Shown: positions 18,083-26,212 of the stretch, piece after piece
Layout: the number at the start of each line of letters is the position of its first letter
Numbering within the stretch: position 1 is the first letter of the stretch
Position numbers and translations under genes: made by a program
The notes under the pieces: model-generated
The model's database searches: none
Told to the model about the DNA's origin: nothing
The model's input: the letters and a program-made list of their open reading frames with translations, nothing else
From: Bradyrhizobium sp. CCGB12
Lineage (GTDB): Bacteria; Pseudomonadota; Alphaproteobacteria; Rhizobiales; Xanthobacteraceae
DNA length: 64,000 nucleotides
Direction of reading: 5' to 3'
NCBI RefSeq assembly: GCF_024199845.1
Contig: NZ_JANADO010000001.1
Coordinates: 2,976,001 to 3,040,000, forward strand

Positions 18083-18697
18083 TTACCCGCGGCGATCGAC
18101 GATCCGGCGCACCGCCGGCATCAGCGTCGCGCCGAGCGCGTTCTTGACCAGTGAAGCCGCGATGAACGGCGCAAGCCCGACCTGCCAGGCCTTCGCAACG
18201 CCAAGGCCGAGGCCGAAGGCCAGCCAGCCGAAGCCTGCGGCGAGAATGACGATATGGCCAATGGCCATGGCCGCAAACAGCAGCACCACGCTGCGATCCC
18301 AGCCGCGCTCGGCGAGCCAGCCGGTCACGAAGGCTGCCGCAACGAAACCGAACAGATAGCCCGCGGTCGGCCCGACCAGAGGTGCAATTCCACCCACCGG
18401 GCCGGCGAAGACTGGCAACCCCATCGCGCCTTCCGCGAGGTAGGCGATCATGGTTGCGCTGCCAAGCCGCCAGCCATAGGCGGCACCAATCATCAGCACG
18501 ACCAGCGTCTGCAATGTCATGGGCACGTAAGGCAGCGGCAGGTTCACCTTCGCTGACAGCGCCATCAAGGCGGTGCCGAGCGCGATCAGCACGAAGGCGC
18601 GCACCGCGCCGACGGTTTCGCCCGGTCGGGTCGGCCACATCAGTGCGGCGAGAGGTGAATGCGGAGCGGCGGCGCGCGAGGCAGATCGGTCAGACAA
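18083..18697 (-). CDS. bioY: Biotin transporter BioY (S component)
   Basis: About 204 residues if translation starts at the TTG at 18697, which has GGAG 7 bases upstream; an in-frame ATG at 18721 would add 8 residues. BioY is the membrane substrate-binding subunit for biotin, working alone or with an ECF AT module. It shows six hydrophobic helices, the N-terminal LPYVPMTLQTLVVLM and the central GPTAGYLFGF typical of BioY. No bioM or bioN lies beside it. The biotin-dependent accB and accC genes are 5.5 kb away in this window, which fits a biotin demand but does not prove linkage. Its promoter must lie in or before the short gap to the aminotransferase gene. Confidence 0.92.
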   Translation of the reverse strand: MSDRSASRAAAPHSPLAALMWPTRPGETVGAVRAFVLIALGTALMALSAKVNLPLPYVPMTLQTLVVLMIGAAYGWRLGSATMIAYLAEGAMGLPVFAGPVGGIAPLVGPTAGYLFGFVAAAFVTGWLAERGWDRSVVLLFAAMAIGHIVILAAGFGWLAFGLGLGVAKAWQVGLAPFIAASLVKNALGATLMPAVRRIVDRRG

Positions 18698-18730
18698 AGT
18701 TGAACTCCGGACATGGACCAAAACTGGCGG

Positions 18731-19918
18731 CTATTTAAGCCAGTGGGCGATCCGGTCAACTGCCTCGCGCATCTCTTCGGGCGAACGTGCGTAGGAAAAG
18801 CGAATGAAGGAGCGTCCATGGATGGGATCGAAATCGAGACCCGGCGTCGCCGCAACTTGGGCCTGTTCCAGCATCTGCTTGGCGAACTCAAAACTATCGG
18901 AGGTGAAGTCCGAGACGTCGGCATAGAGATAGAAAGCGCCGTCGGCGGGCAAGAACCTGGTCAAGCCGGCCTTGGGCAATCCATCGATCAGGATACGCCG
19001 GTTTTCCTGATAGCCGTGCTTGATCGCCTCCATCTCGGCCGCGCCGTCGAAGGCAGCCTCGGCCGCGATCTGCGACAGCGACGGCACCGAGATCGAGAGG
19101 TTCTGCTGCAGCCGCTCGATCGGCCGCACCAGGATCTCGGGCACCACCATCCAGCCGACGCGCCAGCCCGTCATGCAAAAATACTTCGAGAACGAGTTGA
19201 TCACGAGTGCATGGTCCGACAGTGCCGCCGCCGTCACGGCCGGAAACGCATAATCGAGTCCGTGATAGATCTCGTCGGAGATGAAGCGGATGCCGGCGTC
19301 TTCCGCCGCAGCAATGAGGCCAGCGAGCGCCTCGCGGGACATCATGGTCCCCGTCGGATTGGCGGGGCTGCCGACCAGCACGCCCTTCAGCGGCGCCTTG
19401 CGATGGGCCGCAAGCAGCGCTTCGCCGGTGAGCGCGTGCCGCGTGTCGTTCGTGGTCTCGATCAGCACCGGCTCGCAGCCGAGCGCGGTGAGGATATGAC
19501 GGTATGGGGGGTACCCCGGCACGGTCACGGCGACGCGATCGCCGGGCTCGAACAGCGACAGGAACGCCAGGATAAATCCGCCCGAGGAGCCGGTCGTCAC
19601 CACGATCCGCTCGGGGCTGACGTCGCAGCCATGGACATCGCAATAGTGCCGACCGATGCGCTCGCGCAGTGAGGGGATGCCGAGGGCCGAGGTATAGTCG
19701 ATCCGGCCCGCCTCGAGCGCGGCATGGGCAGCCGCGATCGCGGCCCTGGGCGCGCCGGCCGCGGGCTGGCCAACCTCCATATGGATGACACGGCCGCCGG
19801 CGGCCTCGATTCGGGCCGCCGCGGCCATGACGTCCATCACCATGAACGGGGGAACATCGCTACGGCGGGAGGGCTCGAGCCACTGCCCCAACCGGTTCCT
19901 CAATGTCGCATCGTGCAT
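18731..19918 (-). CDS. PLP-dependent aminotransferase, class I/II
   Basis: 395 residues, fold-type I aminotransferase. The Schiff-base lysine is in SFSKYFCMTGWRVGW, the phosphate-binding region is VTTGSSGGFILAF, the Asn/Pro motif is SPANPTGTM, the cofactor Asp/Tyr region is ISDEIYHGLDY, and the substrate-carboxylate Arg is in FIRFSYAR. The family transfers amino groups between amino acids and oxo acids in the cytosol; substrate specificity (aspartate, aromatic, alanine or other) cannot be fixed from sequence. It lies just upstream of bioY on the same strand, but it does not resemble the biotin enzyme BioA closely enough to propose a role in biotin synthesis. Confidence 0.9.
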   Translation of the reverse strand: MHDATLRNRLGQWLEPSRRSDVPPFMVMDVMAAAARIEAAGGRVIHMEVGQPAAGAPRAAIAAAHAALEAGRIDYTSALGIPSLRERIGRHYCDVHGCDVSPERIVVTTGSSGGFILAFLSLFEPGDRVAVTVPGYPPYRHILTALGCEPVLIETTNDTRHALTGEALLAAHRKAPLKGVLVGSPANPTGTMMSREALAGLIAAAEDAGIRFISDEIYHGLDYAFPAVTAAALSDHALVINSFSKYFCMTGWRVGWMVVPEILVRPIERLQQNLSISVPSLSQIAAEAAFDGAAEMEAIKHGYQENRRILIDGLPKAGLTRFLPADGAFYLYADVSDFTSDSFEFAKQMLEQAQVAATPGLDFDPIHGRSFIRFSYARSPEEMREAVDRIAHWLK

Positions 19919-19996
19919 CGATATCTGCTATTTAGCTGGCGAACCGGTCCGTCCGGTCCGGAAAACGGGGCGCTTGCGCCCCAGACTGGCCGCATT

Positions 19997-20045
19997 GTAC
20001 GGCTCATAAGGGGTACGGCGCATAAGGGGGTACGGTTCACAAGGG
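19997..20045 (+). repeat. Three tandem copies of a 16-17-bp unit before the M48 protease gene
   Basis: The unit GTACGG(C/T)(T/G)CA(T/C)AAGGG occurs at about 19997, 20013 and 20030. It sits between the divergent aminotransferase and protease genes. Direct repeats with a period of 16-17 bp could be a regulator-binding array or simple slippage. Confidence 0.6.
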
Positions 20046-20128
20046 CATATCGCGTATCCGGTCCGCCGCCAATCGCCAAAAACCAATCACGAAACTGCCG
20101 ACCAAGACCGTTTGACCCAGACCGCTTG

Positions 20129-21523
20129 ATGTTGCTCCAGATCGCATTGCGCAAGAAGGCCTCCGCCCTCACCGTCCTCGTCACGGCCGCGGCGATCGTG
20201 CTGACGCCGTTCTCGGCCGCGCGCGCGCAGGTCAAGGGACCGCCGGTCCTGCGCGACACCGAAACCGAGCAGCTCCTGCGCGAATATACCCGCCCGATCC
20301 TGCGCGTCGCCGGTCTGGAGAAGCAGAACATCCAGATGGTGATCATCAACGACGGCTCGTTCAACGCCTTCGTTGCGGACGGCCGCCGCATCTTCGTCAA
20401 TTACGGCGCGATCCTCCAGTCCGAGACACCGAACCAGATCATCGGCGTGCTCGCGCACGAGACCGGGCATCTGGCGGGCGGCCATCTGTCCAAGCTGCGC
20501 GAGCAGCTCGCCACGGCCCAGACCCAGATGATCATCGCGATGCTGCTCGGCGCCGGCGCCATCGCTGCCGGCAGCACGCGCGGCTCCGGCAACAACGGGC
20601 TGGCCAATGCCGGCGCGGCCGCGCTCGCCGGCCCGCAGGAGATGATCCGCCGTTCGCTGCTGTCCTACCAGCGCCAGCAGGAGGAGAACGCAGACCGCGC
20701 CGGCGTGAAATTCCTGACCGCGACGGGACAGTCGCCGAAAGGCATGTACGAGACCTTCAAGCGCTTCACCAGCGAGAGCCTGTTCGCCGCGCGCGGTGCC
20801 GACCCCTATCTCCAGTCGCACCCGATGCCGGCCGAGCGCGTCGCCGCGCTCCAGGAGTTCGCCAGCACCAGCCCCTATTGGGACAAGAAGGACGACCCGG
20901 CGCTCCAGCTCCGCCATGACATGGTGCGCGCGAAGATCTCTGCCTTCATGGAGCGGCCGGAGACTGTGTACCGCCGCTATCCCCAGACCAACGACAGCAT
21001 GCCGGCGCGCTATGCTCGCGCCATCAGCACCTATCTGCATGGCGATTTACGCAGCGCACTCGCCCAGATCGACGCGCTGATCCAGGTCCAGCCGAACAAT
21101 CCGTACTTCCACGAGGTGCGCGGCCAGGCCTTGCTGGAAAGCGGCAAGGCGGCCGAGGCCATCGCTCCCCTGCGCAAGGCGGCGCAGCTTTCGAACAACG
21201 CGCCCCTCATCGAGATGTTACTTGGGCAGGCTCTGGTTGGAACCGATAATAAGGCCTACACCGACGACGCCATTCGGATTCTCCGCGCCGCGGTGGCACG
21301 AGAGCCCGAGGCTGCGCTCGGCTATACCCAGCTCGCGATGGCCTATGGCCGGAAGGGAGACTATGCCGAGGCGGATCTCGCGTCGGCGCAAGCCGCCTAC
21401 TTGCGCGGCGACAACAAGACCGCCCGCGAGCTCGCCACGCGCGCGAAAACCCGTTTCGCCGTCGGCACGCCCGGATGGGTCAAGGCCGACGACATCGTGG
21501 CGGCCAAGCCGCCGCGCAACTGA
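20129..21523 (+). CDS. Periplasmic M48-family metalloprotease with TPR domain (BepA/YfgC-like)
   Basis: 464 residues from the ATG at 20129; the open frame extends further upstream, but a clear signal peptide (LRKKASALTVLVTAAAIVLTPFSAARA) starts here. The zinc motif HETGH is at residues 110-114, with the third ligand in EENADRAG near 185-186. A hydrophobic segment after the HExxH (MIIAMLLGAGAIAAG) is typical. From about residue 290 the protein has TPR units. BepA-type proteins process or degrade outer-membrane proteins stalled in assembly. The next gene downstream encodes a periplasmic thiol-disulfide protein, consistent with an envelope-quality neighbourhood. No promoter could be assigned in the spacer. 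Confidence 0.92.
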   Translation: MLLQIALRKKASALTVLVTAAAIVLTPFSAARAQVKGPPVLRDTETEQLLREYTRPILRVAGLEKQNIQMVIINDGSFNAFVADGRRIFVNYGAILQSETPNQIIGVLAHETGHLAGGHLSKLREQLATAQTQMIIAMLLGAGAIAAGSTRGSGNNGLANAGAAALAGPQEMIRRSLLSYQRQQEENADRAGVKFLTATGQSPKGMYETFKRFTSESLFAARGADPYLQSHPMPAERVAALQEFASTSPYWDKKDDPALQLRHDMVRAKISAFMERPETVYRRYPQTNDSMPARYARAISTYLHGDLRSALAQIDALIQVQPNNPYFHEVRGQALLESGKAAEAIAPLRKAAQLSNNAPLIEMLLGQALVGTDNKAYTDDAIRILRAAVAREPEAALGYTQLAMAYGRKGDYAEADLASAQAAYLRGDNKTARELATRAKTRFAVGTPGWVKADDIVAAKPPRN

Positions 21524-21623
21524 CGCAACACAAACGACGCCCGACACCACGACGTCACGACATCGAGCTTGAGTTCGCCGGGACGTTTTATCGAAACCCT
21601 GCTTTGGATAAGAGGATTTGCCC

Positions 21624-22391
21624 ATGCCTTCGCTGCGCCTGCTTGCTCCCGCGCTGTTTGCGCTCGCCATGTTCGGCGCAGCCGCACCCGTGTCGGCCGA
21701 CAGCTTCTCCGATGCCCAGCGCACCGACATCGAGGCGATCATCAAGAACTATCTCGTCAGCCATCCCGAGGTGCTCGAGGAGGCCATGGCCGAGCTCAGC
21801 AAGCGCCAGGCCGCGGCCGAAACGCAGAAGCACGAGGCCAGCATCGCGCAGAATGCCGACGCGATCTTCAACTCTCCGCGCCAAGTGGTGCTCGGCAACA
21901 AGGACGGCGACGTCACCTTCGTCGAGTTCTTCGACTACAATTGCGGCTACTGCAAGCGCGCCATGGGCGACATGCTCGACCTCATGAAGAGCGATCCGAA
22001 GCTGAAGGTCGTGCTGAAGGAGTTTCCGGTGCTGAGCCAGGGCTCGGTCGAAGCGGCCCAGGTCGCCGTCGCGGTGCGCATGCAGGATCCCTCCGGCAAG
22101 AAATATCTCGACTTCCACCAGAAGCTGCTCGGCGGTCGCGGCGCCGCGGACAAGGCGCGTGCGCTTCAGGCGGCCAAGGAGGCCGGCCTCGACACCGCCA
22201 GAATCGAGAAGGACATCGCCAGCCCTGAGGTGCGCGCCACCATCGAGGAGAACTTCAAGCTCGCCGAAGCGATGGGCATGAACGGCACGCCGAGCTACGT
22301 GATCGGCAAGCAGATCGTGATCGGCGCCGTCGGCGTCGAAGGTCTCAGGGAAAAAATCGGCATCGCCCGCTGCGGCAAAGCGACCTGTTAA
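21624..22391 (+). CDS. Periplasmic DsbA-family thiol:disulfide oxidoreductase (Com1/ScsC-like)
   Basis: 255 residues from the ATG at 21624, with AGAGGA upstream; an in-frame TTG 6 bases earlier is less likely. A signal peptide (LLAPALFALAMFGAAAPVSA) leads to a helical segment and then a thioredoxin fold with CGYC at residues 107-110 (FDYNCGYCKRAMGD). The cis-proline loop is in GTPSYVIGKQIVIG. The helical N-terminal extension is like that of Com1/ScsC proteins, which form oligomers and shuffle or introduce disulfides in the periplasm. It follows the M48 protease by 100 bases in the same direction. A terminator lies about 50 bases after the stop. Confidence 0.92.
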   Translation: MPSLRLLAPALFALAMFGAAAPVSADSFSDAQRTDIEAIIKNYLVSHPEVLEEAMAELSKRQAAAETQKHEASIAQNADAIFNSPRQVVLGNKDGDVTFVEFFDYNCGYCKRAMGDMLDLMKSDPKLKVVLKEFPVLSQGSVEAAQVAVAVRMQDPSGKKYLDFHQKLLGGRGAADKARALQAAKEAGLDTARIEKDIASPEVRATIEENFKLAEAMGMNGTPSYVIGKQIVIGAVGVEGLREKIGIARCGKATC

Positions 22392-22439
22392 GAAGGCGAC
22401 TTGCTGATCGCGCCTTTCACAACCCAAATGAATGCGAAG

Positions 22440-22466
22440 AGGCCGGCCAAACCGCCGGCCTTTTTC
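22440..22466 (+). terminator. Rho-independent terminator after the DsbA-like gene
   Basis: Stem AGGCCGGC / GCCGGCCT (22440-22447 and 22454-22461) with a 6-base loop, followed by TTTT. A weaker AAGGCG...CGCCTTT hairpin lies just upstream at about 22393-22417. Confidence 0.85.
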
Positions 22467-22548
22467 GTGGGACGAATCCTGGCACGAATCCGGCGCGCGC
22501 ATTCATCTCGCGTTTAACAAACAAATGCCGCGGAACAGGCGAAGTTCC

Positions 22549-22573
22549 GGAACAACTCAAACCTCCTTTCGTT
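22549..22573 (+). promoter_or_regulatory. Putative EcfG (general stress response) promoter
   Basis: GGAAC at 22549-22553 and CGTT at 22570-22573 are separated by exactly 16 bases. This matches the alphaproteobacterial sigma-EcfG consensus GGAAC-N16/17-CGTT. The predicted start site would be about 40 bases before the DUF1236 gene. A second GGAAC at 22532 forms an inverted repeat with GTTCC at 22544-22548. Confidence 0.7.
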
Positions 22574-22618
22574 GTCGGCGCGGGCAATGACGCAAAGAAA
22601 CACGTGAGGAGAATTTCG

Positions 22619-23416
22619 ATGTTGAACCGCTTTATGATCTCGGTTGCCGCAGTCGCGCTCGTCGCAGGCACCGGACTGGCGAACGCACAGGGCACCATGA
22701 ACCGCGACAGCGGTGGCGGCGCCGGCGGCGCACAGACGCAGCAGCACTCGCAGCCCTCCGGCGGCGCCGAGCGCGGCGGCTCGATGGGTCGCGATTCTAT
22801 GAGCCATGACAAGGGCACCGTCGGCCAGTCCGGCACGATGAAGTCCGATCGCGCTTCCGAAGACAAGTCGGGCTCGATGAAGGACGAGAAGTCCACGGGC
22901 GGCGCGATGCACAAGAACGCCGCCGAGGACAAGGCCGGCGCCACCAAGGGCCAGCGCAGCGACGAACGCGCCCAGGACAAGTCCCAGCAGGACAAGTCCA
23001 AGAGCATGAGCCAGGACACCGGCAAGTCCGGCAGCAAGGACCAGAAGGATATGAAGGCTGAGGGCAGCAAGAGCGGCACCTCGACCAACAATGCCGAGAA
23101 CCAGAAGGGCAGCACCGACACCAAGTCTCAGACCACGACGGGCAACGCCTCCGCGACTGCCGCGGCGCCGCCCGCCGAGAAGCGGACCGAAATCTCGACT
23201 GCGATCAAGTCGACCAAGATCGAGGAGACGACCAACGTCAACTTCAACATCGCGGTCGGTACCGCGGTCCCGGCGTCCGTCCACTTCCACCCCCTGCCGC
23301 CCCGGATCGTCGAGATCTACCCGCAGTGGCGTGGCTATGAAGTGATCTTCGTCCGCGGCCAGTACGTGATCGTCCGTCCGCAGACGCGCGAGATCGTCTA
23401 CATCATCGAAGGCTAA
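22619..23416 (+). CDS. Exported DUF1236-domain protein with a long hydrophilic, Lys/Asp/Ser-rich linker
   Basis: 265 residues from the ATG at 22619, preceded by GAGGAG. A signal peptide (MISVAAVALVAGTGLANAQ) is followed by about 170 residues of low complexity (Gly, Ser, Lys, Asp, Gln; DKSGSMKDEKS-like), hydrophilin-like and probably disordered. The last 45 residues (PLPPRIVEIYPQWRGYE, YVIVRPQTREIVYIIE) are a DUF1236 domain, found in exported proteins of rhizobia and relatives, with no known enzymatic role. The EcfG-type promoter suggests induction by stress such as desiccation, salt or starvation; a periplasmic protective role is inference. Confidence 0.88.
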   Translation: MLNRFMISVAAVALVAGTGLANAQGTMNRDSGGGAGGAQTQQHSQPSGGAERGGSMGRDSMSHDKGTVGQSGTMKSDRASEDKSGSMKDEKSTGGAMHKNAAEDKAGATKGQRSDERAQDKSQQDKSKSMSQDTGKSGSKDQKDMKAEGSKSGTSTNNAENQKGSTDTKSQTTTGNASATAAAPPAEKRTEISTAIKSTKIEETTNVNFNIAVGTAVPASVHFHPLPPRIVEIYPQWRGYEVIFVRGQYVIVRPQTREIVYIIEG

Positions 23417-23441
23417 GCTGTCTCGCTGAAGCCCAAATCAG

Positions 23442-23471
23442 CCCCTGCCGGGAAATCGGCAGGGGTTTTTG
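23442..23471 (+). terminator. Rho-independent terminator of the DUF1236 gene
   Basis: CCCCTGCCG (23442-23450) pairs with CGGCAGGGG (23457-23465) around GGAAAT, followed by five T residues. Confidence 0.9.
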
Positions 23472-23673
23472 GCCTTTTGTAGGCCGACCCTGCCGGGACC
23501 GCCCGGCAGCCACGACTAGAGCTGGTTAACAAGCAATTTCCGCAGTTTCCGCACAGGTTTTTGCGCACTGGATGAGGTGGTTCAAGCCCCCTGGCAGGCC
23601 CTTCAAGGCTTCCCCTCACGCGCTTTGTTACCTATAACCCCCGCCACGCCGAAGCACCTCTTCAGGGATTGGA

Positions 23674-24141
23674 ATGGCCGAACCTGCAACCGACACGATC
23701 CTCGTCCTGAACGGGCCGAACCTCAACATGCTGGGGACGCGCGAACCCGAAAAGTATGGACACGCGACGCTGGCTGACGTCGAGGCGCTGTGCCGCGAGA
23801 CGGCGGCGACGTTCGGCCTCAAGGCCGACTGCCGGCAGTCCAATCGCGAAGGCGAGTTGATCGATTTCATCCACGAGGCGCATGCGCGCAAGATGAAGGG
23901 CATCATCATCAATGCCGGCGGCTATTCGCACACCTCGATCGCGCTCCACGACGCGCTGCTCGCGGTGCAGATCCCGACCGTCGAAGTGCACGTGACCAAC
24001 ATCCACGCCCGCGAGAGTTTCCGCCATCACTCCTACACCGCCCGCGCGGCCTTCGGCTCGCTCTGCGGTTTCGGCATCGAGGGCTACCGCCTTGCCATCC
24101 AGGGCCTTGCCGCCAAGCTCGACATCAAGCCCAAAGCCTGA
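23674..24141 (+). CDS. aroQ: Type II 3-dehydroquinate dehydratase
   Basis: 155 residues, the usual size. It converts 3-dehydroquinate to 3-dehydroshikimate, step three of the shikimate pathway, as a cytoplasmic dodecamer. Family signatures are [18 protein letters not shown] at the N-terminus with the catalytic Tyr in [21 protein letters not shown], and [16 protein letters not shown] with the catalytic His. It starts the conserved aroQ-accB-accC cluster; accB begins 35 bases after its stop, so the three genes are probably co-transcribed. Confidence 0.96.
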   Translation: MAEPATDTILVLNGPNLNMLGTREPEKYGHATLADVEALCRETAATFGLKADCRQSNREGELIDFIHEAHARKMKGIIINAGGYSHTSIALHDALLAVQIPTVEVHVTNIHARESFRHHSYTARAAFGSLCGFGIEGYRLAIQGLAAKLDIKPKA

Positions 24142-24176
24142 CGCCCCCTTCCAACAGAACATTCGGATCAAACAAC

Positions 24177-24668
24177 ATGGCGCGCCAGCCAGACGACAAA
24201 GCAGCCGCAAAATTTTCCAGCGAGGATTCCGCGCTCATCCGCGAGCTTGCCTTGCTGCTCGATGAGACCAGCCTCACCGAGATCGAGATCGAACGGGCGG
24301 GCCTGCGCCTGCGCGTCGCCCGCAACATCAGCGTGGCCGCGACCATGCCGATGCCGATGGCCGCCGCTCCCGTCGCCCTGCCGACGGCCACAGCCGCCGC
24401 GCCCGCAACGGCCGTAGCCGACCTGTCTAAGCATCCGGGCGCGGTGATCTCGCCGATGGTAGGCACCGCCTATTGGGCGCCGGAGCCGGGCGCCAAGCCG
24501 TTCATCGAGGTCGGCACCAAGGTCTCGGTCGGCCAGACCCTGCTGATCATCGAAGCCATGAAGACGATGAACCAGATCCCCTCGCCGCGCGCCGGCACGG
24601 TGACGCAGATCCTGGTCGAGGATGGCCAGCCGGTCGAGTACGGCGAGCCGCTGGTGATCATTGAGTGA
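24177..24668 (+). CDS. accB: Biotin carboxyl carrier protein of acetyl-CoA carboxylase
   Basis: 163 residues from the ATG at 24177. The N-terminal helical region (residues 10-55) is followed by an Ala/Pro-rich flexible linker, then the biotinyl domain from about residue 85. The biotinylated lysine is Lys129 in EAMKTMN, and the BCCP thumb region is present ([17 protein letters not shown]). It carries the carboxyl group between AccC and AccAD for malonyl-CoA synthesis. A hairpin-forming repeat separates it from accC. Confidence 0.96.
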   Translation: MARQPDDKAAAKFSSEDSALIRELALLLDETSLTEIEIERAGLRLRVARNISVAATMPMPMAAAPVALPTATAAAPATAVADLSKHPGAVISPMVGTAYWAPEPGAKPFIEVGTKVSVGQTLLIIEAMKTMNQIPSPRAGTVTQILVEDGQPVEYGEPLVIIE

Positions 24669-24677
24669 GGGAGTGAC

Positions 24678-24727
24678 GAATAGCGAGTAGCGAATAGTTA
24701 CTCCTCCCTATTCGCCATTCGCTATTC
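24678..24727. repeat. Palindromic intergenic repeat between accB and accC
   Basis: The arms 24678-24697 (GAATAGCGAGTAGCGAATAG) and 24708-24727 are complementary at 18 of 20 positions with a 10-base loop. Another partial CTATTCGCC follows to 24737. It lies inside what should be one operon, so its transcript would fold into a stable hairpin between the two reading frames. Confidence 0.8.
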
Positions 24728-24747
24728 CCTATTCGCCCCGAGGCACC

Positions 24748-26106
24748 ATGTTCGACAAGATCCTCATAGCCAATCGCGGCGAGATCGCCCTTCGCATCCT
24801 CCGGGCCTGCAAGGAGCTCGGGATCGCGACCGTCGCCGTGCACTCCACCGCCGACGCCGATGCCATGCATGTGCGCCTGTCGGATGAGAGCGTTTGCATC
24901 GGGCCGCCACCCTCCAAGGACAGTTATCTCAACGTGCCGGCGCTGCTCGCGGCCTGCGAGATCACCGGCGCGGATGCAGTGCATCCCGGCTACGGCTTCC
25001 TGTCGGAGAACGCGCGCTTTGCGGAAATCCTTGCAGAGCACAATCTGCATTTCATCGGCCCGAAGGCCGAGCACATCCGCCTGATGGGCGACAAGATCGA
25101 GGCCAAGAAGACCGCCAAGCGCCTCGGCATTCCCGTGGTGCCCGGCTCCGACGGCGCGGTCGCTCCCGGTGACGACGCGATGGCGATCGCGAAGAAGATC
25201 GGCTTCCCCGTGCTGGTCAAGGCGGCAGCTGGCGGCGGCGGCCGTGGCATGAAGGTCGCCCACAGCGAGGCCGACCTCCAGGTGGCCTTGTCGACGGCGG
25301 CGAACGAGGCCAAGTCCGCCTTTGGCGATGCCTCCGTCTATCTGGAAAAATACCTCCAGAAGCCGCGCCACATCGAGATCCAGATCCTCGGCGACGGCCG
25401 CGGCGGCGCCATCCATCTCGGCGAACGCGACTGCTCGTTGCAGCGCCGTCACCAGAAGGTCTGGGAAGAAGGTCCCTCGCCCGTCCTCGCCGCTGCTGCG
25501 CGCGCCAGGATCGGTGAAACCTGCGCCAAAGCGATGCGCGAGATGAAATATCTCGGCGTCGGCACCATCGAGTTCCTGTTCGAGGACGGCGAGTTCTACT
25601 TCATCGAGATGAACACGCGCATCCAGGTCGAGCATCCCGTCACCGAGAGCATCACCGACATCGACCTCGTGCTGGAGCAGATCCGCATCGCCGCCGGCGG
25701 CGACCTGCCGGCGAAGCAGGACGAAATCCAGGTCATCGGCCATGCCATCGAGTGCCGCATCAACGCGGAGAATCCGCAGACCTTCCGGCCCTCGCCTGGC
25801 CGGATCCTGCAATATCATCCGCCCGGCGGACTGGGCGTCCGGATCGATTCCGCCGTCTATCAAGGTTACACGATCCCGCCCTATTACGATTCGCTCGTCG
25901 GAAAGCTGATCGTGCACGGCAAGACCCGCGCCGAATGCCTGATGCGGCTGCGCCGGGCGCTCGACGAAATGGTGGTCGAGGGCATCGAGACCACGCTGCC
26001 GCTGTTCCGTGCGCTGGTCCGCGAAGACGATATTATCAACGGCGACTACCACATTCACTGGCTGGAACAGTATTTGGCCGGCAAGGCGGAACCGGCCCCG
26101 AGATAG
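24748..26106 (+). CDS. accC: Biotin carboxylase subunit of acetyl-CoA carboxylase
   Basis: 452 residues, standard length. It carboxylates the biotin on AccB using bicarbonate and ATP. The N-terminal domain starts [20 protein letters not shown]; the ATP-grasp domain has the glycine-rich loop [11 protein letters not shown], the [10 protein letters not shown] segment and [15 protein letters not shown]; the catalytic region is [13 protein letters not shown]; and the C-terminal domain includes [13 protein letters not shown]. It is 80 bases downstream of accB in the conserved cluster. Confidence 0.97.
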   Translation: MFDKILIANRGEIALRILRACKELGIATVAVHSTADADAMHVRLSDESVCIGPPPSKDSYLNVPALLAACEITGADAVHPGYGFLSENARFAEILAEHNLHFIGPKAEHIRLMGDKIEAKKTAKRLGIPVVPGSDGAVAPGDDAMAIAKKIGFPVLVKAAAGGGGRGMKVAHSEADLQVALSTAANEAKSAFGDASVYLEKYLQKPRHIEIQILGDGRGGAIHLGERDCSLQRRHQKVWEEGPSPVLAAAARARIGETCAKAMREMKYLGVGTIEFLFEDGEFYFIEMNTRIQVEHPVTESITDIDLVLEQIRIAAGGDLPAKQDEIQVIGHAIECRINAENPQTFRPSPGRILQYHPPGGLGVRIDSAVYQGYTIPPYYDSLVGKLIVHGKTRAECLMRLRRALDEMVVEGIETTLPLFRALVREDDIINGDYHIHWLEQYLAGKAEPAPR

Positions 26107-26212
26107 ACTTCGTCTCTTATGGAACCCTTTGGCCGCAATCGCGTTCTGGACGGTTGGGGCCAGTTCCAAGGGGGCGTTTTGAACTCCATTGACCATAAAC
26201 AGGTGAACCGTC

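Noticed and set aside
24658..26196. 512-codon frame antisense to accC
   Set aside because: Same reason: accC is unmistakable, and the antisense frame has biased, non-protein-like composition.
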